The notes below the pieces were generated by a model that worked only from the letters and a program-made list of their open reading frames with translations, had not been told where the DNA came from and made no database searches. The position numbers and the translations under genes are program-made. A DNA stretch of 64,000 bases. It comes from Thunnus maccoyii (lineage: Eukaryota > Chordata > Actinopteri > Scombriformes > Scombridae). The stretch covers positions 744,001 through 808,000 of the forward strand of contig NC_056554.1 in NCBI RefSeq assembly GCF_910596095.1, given 5' to 3'. Below are positions 59,699-64,000 of the stretch, one piece after another. Every line of letters starts with the position of its first letter. Positions within the stretch are counted from its first letter, which is position 1.

Positions 59699-59850
59699 CT
59701 CCTCAGACCAGCGGACAGTGTGTGTGGTGTGTTGGCTGTTGCTGTCTCCCTGGATCAGGTTAGCATGCTTCTGCAGCTGTCTGCTCTCTGGGACCACTCA
59801 GCCTGTTTCCGCAGCTGAGGAACTAAAAGCCACGCCTACCAGATAAGATG
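59699..59850 (-). promoter_or_regulatory. arrb2: arrb2 5' UTR and probable core promoter area
   Basis: Directly upstream of the arrb2 start codon (59698). It is richer in GC than flanking DNA (cagctgcggaaacaggctga on the minus strand). No TATA box is obvious at a set spacing. Exact start site not determined. Confidence 0.4.
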
Positions 59851-60011
59851 TGCACCATAGTCACAAAAAAAAAACTTTATTACTCCTGCGAATCAAACTG
59901 TTCTAATACTACTACTAATGATAATCATCATGATTATCATAATAATGAGATGTATTTGCATACAACCTTTCAAAACAGTAGTTACATGGTGCTTCACAGA
60001 GAGTTTATTCG

Positions 60012-60055
60012 GGCTCCTGACTGTTGTTTTAAGAAAATTGTGAACCCATTCTTTA
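60012..60055 (+). repeat. Fold-back element, terminal scrap (copy D)
   Basis: ggctcctgactgttgtttta agaaaattgtgaacccattc matches the right end of copies A and B. Confidence 0.65.
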
Positions 60056-60059
60056 TGAA

Positions 60060-62100
60060 GGGATGAAAAATGACCTTTGCACACCAGTATTCTATAATCC
60101 CAGGTGGGGGAGAAGAATAAGTGATGAGCCAGTGTAATAAAAAGCAGCTCATTCACACTGTCAACACTTATGGTGAATTGGATGAGTTGACATCTGTCAA
60201 TATTTAACTGTAGAACTGTAGAATGTTTCATCAACAGTATAAGACTGAGGTGTTTTATTAGCATGTAAACGTGCCTACAGATTGCTGGCACCACCATCAT
60301 CACTATAATTACCACCTCTGTGCCAACTGCCCCATACTGACTTATGTTTCCTTGGGGAAGTCAGTAGGAGTGATCAGAGAAGACGGTAAGTTACTTGGTA
60401 TGCAGAGAGAGGAGATTCTTTTAGAGGATTGCACCTGGGTGAGTAGGGAGCTAAGCATAGCAATACAGAACAGGGCATCACCAAATTCAAAAGGAGTCTT
60501 CCTCTGGGATGATTGGGAACATGAATTTATTGAGTAAATGTTGAAAGCACTATATGACATTTGTACAAGTGGAAATGTTGGTGTAAGAAATTATGAAAAT
60601 CCGGCAACCTTGGCTCAAGTTTCCTGTAATAACCATAATGCTCTATAAGAAAAATGAAAGAATTCAGTATATTAATTCAGATTAAATCTGGTTTTGAAGA
60701 GTGTATATAAAATGTCTTGGAAAGAGAAGAATGTAAGGCTGTTGCACCAGGACAGTGACCCTGTGACTGGGAGGACAAGCCTAATCAGTGTTTATGTCCA
60801 AGAAGCTCTGTCAACAAAACACAACTCTCCAGTTGAAGATAGTAGAAAAGATGAATGTGGGGAAAAAGGACACTGTGTCAAAGTAAATCTGAGTCACAAA
60901 TGAAGAAACTCATTTGAAGAAACTCCTCAAGATAAAAGAAAAAGAAAAAAACCTGGTGACAAAATGTATGTGAAGATGAAGGAGATAGGTGGAAGGGATT
61001 ATGTTCAAGTTTGTAAGAAAATCTGGGTGTTTTTTTTTATGGAAAATGTTTGGATGCTTCTAAAGATGATGCTAGCCAGTTTGATGCTTTTTTTTACGTC
61101 TTTATTAGATAATGATAATGGAGAGATCAAGACGAAAATCCAACAAATGTTCACAGATATGCAGCATTATTACATTCATCAGTCTCCACATACAGTACAT
61201 TGATTTCACGTCTTCTAAAATCAGCCATTGACGTGATTTGAACTTTACTGACGCATGTGTATGTTTTTTTCTGATGTTTTTCAACATTACAGTCTTTTTA
61301 GTGCCAAAGTCCCTCCTTTTGTTACTATACTTCCACCACAGCTCAACAGGCTCAACTGTAAATGTGTCAGATATCCACTTGATATCACTAACTCAGACTG
61401 ATGAAGACTCATATAAGCTTCACACCAACTTTTAAATGCAATTTTGCACAAAATAACTGTGTGGACACACTGTGGATTTTGTCCTCCATCACTTACATTG
61501 AAAGCACATTTGAAAGGGATCTTTTAATATGAACAGGAGGAATGATTACAGTGAGGAAAACTTCTTTCACTGTTCATATGGAGACCCGACTGTTGTGTTA
61601 AGACACACATGTGGCACAATTGTGAACCTATCCATTAATGCATTAGCAACAATAGTCCAATAATTTAATCTATAACAAAGTCCATCTGTCTGCATGCAGG
61701 ACTCTTACTTGTAAAAGAGCATTTTTACTACTTTATGTAAAAAAAAACGATTCTTCACCTTTTGGGAGGAACAGCTGGGCTAAACAGGGGCCCAGCAGCT
61801 CACTTTTGTCCCTAGGGCCCCTGTAGTAAATAAATCCGGTCACGTGTAGGCTAAATCCAAAATGATTAGGATGCATGTCAGTCTTGTCCAACACACTGCA
61901 TGCCTCCCAATGAGGTAATGTCATTGTAAGACAGAGAAGTGAAACTCAGTTAGCTCCATGTTAGCACAATGCTAAATAGCATACTGCTAATACAAGAGAG
62001 GCACACAGTTGTATTAAACTGTTGTCGGGACTCAGTCAGTGCTGCTAACTCTTCACTTTTATGTTTGGAGACAACAGCTCGCTAGCGAGTAGATGGATTT
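60060..62100. other. Intergenic DNA between arrb2 and the next gene
   Basis: No gene recognised. A purine-rich stretch at about 60700-61020 has open reading on the plus strand but no known domain. A fold-back copy lies at 61285-61640. The rest is AT-rich. Confidence 0.4.
61285..61640. repeat. Fold-back element, copy C
   Basis: tctttttagtgccaaagtcc ctc, gttactatacttccaccaca, gtgtcagatatccacttgat and gttcatatggagacccgact match copy A in the same order. The left end is missing and the right end (gtgaacctatccatt) is eroded. Confidence 0.75.
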
Positions 62101-62305
62101 ATTTTGAAAGGTGCGGCAGGAAGTGTATATGTGTGTGTGTGGGAGTGTCACCGAGTGCCATAGTGAACGCCTAGACTGCGGTTTTCCAACAGACAGACGG
62201 GGTGAACGGCAGGCTGCAGACGCTTCTTCTAACGGTGACGGGCCATTTATTAACCGCTGTATTCTCGCTTCGGACACTGTGTTTGTGTGTGTGAACACCG
62301 GAGTC

Positions 62306-62366
62306 ATGGCTGAACGCTCTCTGTGGTTTGTGTGTGCTCTGCTGGCGCTGCTGCTCCCGCTGGAAG
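62306..62366 (+). CDS. First coding exon of an unidentified secreted or membrane protein
   Basis: ATG at 62306 begins MAERSLWFVCALLALLLPLE, a clear signal peptide: basic n-region, Leu-rich core. The exon ends at 62366 with a strong donor GAAG|GTAAGT in phase 1. The upstream DNA from about 62100 is GC-richer, as expected of a promoter and 5' UTR. A signal peptide followed by a phase-1 intron fits the first exon of nicotinic receptor subunits, and CHRNE is nearby on human 17p13.2, but nothing seen here proves that. A possible second exon begins after a strong acceptor at 62928 (joined reading EVHDDPCVEMMERLKSC) and meets a stop at 63052; I do not recognise it. The gene would mostly lie beyond the right edge. 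Confidence 0.45.
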
Positions 62367-63204
62367 GTAAGTTAAGGCTTTGTCCTGCTCACCTCAGCAA
62401 GTCCACATGTTCTGCCTTTTGTGCCGCACTTTGATTCAAGGCCGAGTAACGGTCCACCGGCCCACCGGCCCACAGGCACACCGTTAAAGAGACACACCCA
62501 CTGATGAATCATCCTTTCTTTCAGTAAATTGATATATATCCATGTGTCCTGTATTTGATCAGTTATTACAGCATGGCTCCATGTACTCTATCTAGGTATT
62601 AGTACTGATGCAGTTCTAACAGATACTAGCAGCTGTAATAGATTCAGTAACAGATTATTACATCATGTCTGTGGAGGTAGTCACAGCAGGTTATTTTAGA
62701 TATCATAGGTATTATAGATCAGTGATGTGCATGGCACCACCCACAGTAACCTATCTGTCTGGATCACTATTACACATGCCATGCTGAAAATGATAACGTC
62801 ACACACACTGATGATGAATATGAAGTTGAGGTGATACTGCATCACCTGTCCTCAGACGTCCGTGGTCTCCACCTGACATTACACCATCCAGACAAGCGTT
62901 CTATTTTTTATTATTTCTCTCTTTCAGAAGTGCACGATGATCCATGTGTTGAAATGATGGAACGACTAAAAAGCTGCAGTCATAGATTGAAAAAAAATGA
63001 TGTCAGCCAGCAGTCTGCTATTAAATGCAATGTGATGCAGATTATGTACATGTGATGCAAATGATGTGAATGTATTATAAGCAGGGTTATGAGCAGGAGC
63101 CAAACCTGGAGGTTGGGCTTACGCCTAAGATTGAAAATACCTATGTTTAGATAGTTTTAGTAAAACATTGAAAATGGTTACATTTACAGTTAGTTGGGGT
63201 GAGG

Positions 63205-63552
63205 TAAGGCTGCAACTAATGATTACTTTCATCATCGATTAATCTGTCGATTATTTTCTCGATGAACCAATTGGTTGATTGGTCCATAAAATGTCAGAAA
63301 ATTGTGAAAAATGTTCATCGGTGTCCAAGATGATGTCCTTAAATGTTTTGTTTTGTCCACAACCCAAAGATATTCAGTTTACTGTCATAGAAGACTAAAG
63401 AAACCAGAAAATATTCACACTGAAGAAGCTGGAGAATTTTTTTTTTTTTCATAAAAAAATGACTAATGATGATTAATCAATTATCAAAGTAGTTGGTGAT
63501 TAATTTAATAGTTGGCAACTAAATGATGAATAGAATAATTGCAGCTCTAGGG
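63205..63552. repeat. MITE family with GCTGCAACTAA ends, copy 3
   Basis: Begins aggctgcaactaatgattac and ends aataattgcagctctag, inverted ends. The interior (ttgttttgtccacaacccaa, cagtttactgtcatag) matches copies at 19980 and 30537. It probably lies in the first intron of the gene starting at 62306. Confidence 0.8.
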
Positions 63553-64000
63553 TGAGGTAAAGGTTGGTGTGGTTAAGGTGAAGGCATCCCATCATCTCTG
63601 GGCTGTAGGTGGGTGGGGCAGCATGGAGGATGAAGAATAAAATACACATTTGGGTAGAGACTTGATAATCAAGTGATGTGTGGGAACAACCCCTTCATCA
63701 TCAACAAGATGCCAACTGTGTCTTTCCTGCCTTTGACCCCTGATGATTTGACCTATTTGATCCTGTCTGAATGCAGCACTCCCCCCCCTGTTCTTGCCCC
63801 CTTGATTTCACCTACCTGAGAGTCCCCCCCGCCCCCCTTACTATGCTGCCTTGATCCTGTATGCAACCCTAACCCTAACCCTTACCCTACCTCCCTACCT
63901 TTTGGTTACCAATTGTTTGATCTTACGGTATAAAGTGTTTCCATCCCTTCTGCTCTGGGTCAGTCTATTGTATCAGATCAGTTCTGTGTCAGTAAGCTCA

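Noticed and set aside
60271-60903. Two plus-strand frames (about 88 and 69 codons) upstream of arrb2
   Set aside because: No known domain, His-run from a CAT repeat, no splice context; cannot be distinguished from chance or old repeat.
1-64000. CRISPR arrays, tRNA or rRNA genes, bacterial operons
   Set aside because: None seen; the window is vertebrate intron-rich DNA and regular repeats are microsatellites or MITEs.

Overview
The window is a piece of teleost (probably percomorph) fish nuclear genome. The evidence is vertebrate genes split into many short exons with GT/AG borders, and long introns packed with fish-type DNA-transposon relics, Tc1/mariner copies, LINE fragments and CA/GT microsatellites. 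There are no bacterial features.

Layout. (1) 151-7780, minus: the first seven coding exons of a lipoxygenase of the ALOX15B/ALOXE3 type; the catalytic half lies beyond the left edge. (2) 7781-19080: upstream and intergenic DNA with a Tc1 relic, a LINE scrap, MITEs, a perfect 105-bp palindrome and a 0.6-kb fold-back element. (3) 19081-38991, minus: the complete pelp1 gene, 19 clearly supported exons with continuous phase (1279 codons) plus a probable 18-nt microexon. (4) 38992-39226: a 235-bp bidirectional promoter. (5) 39227-43476, plus: complete med11 (3 exons, 136 aa), ending in an unusual run of 24 glutamines. (6) 46094-59698, minus: complete arrb2 (beta-arrestin-2), 14 exons, 407 aa. (7) 59699-64000: an intergenic stretch, then at 62306 a plus-strand first exon encoding a signal peptide.

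How the genes relate. PELP1 is a scaffold for ribosome biogenesis and a nuclear-receptor coregulator, MED11 is a Mediator head subunit, beta-arrestin-2 desensitises and traffics GPCRs, and the lipoxygenase oxygenates polyunsaturated fatty acids. They form no pathway. Their closeness matches human 17p13.2, where ALOX15, PELP1, ARRB2 and MED11 are neighbours, so this looks like an old conserved linkage block. pelp1 and med11 are head to head, and med11 and arrb2 converge.

The most notable observations are the poly-Q tail on MED11, the perfect 105-bp palindrome at 16973-17077, the candidate 18-nt in-frame pelp1 microexon, a CpG-rich promoter-like island inside the last large pelp1 intron, several different TTAA-bounded (piggyBac-like) MITE families in these introns, a fold-back element family in four copies, and a LINE nested in a TA-bounded Tc1 element within med11. 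All family calls come from reading the translated sequence; no database search was run.
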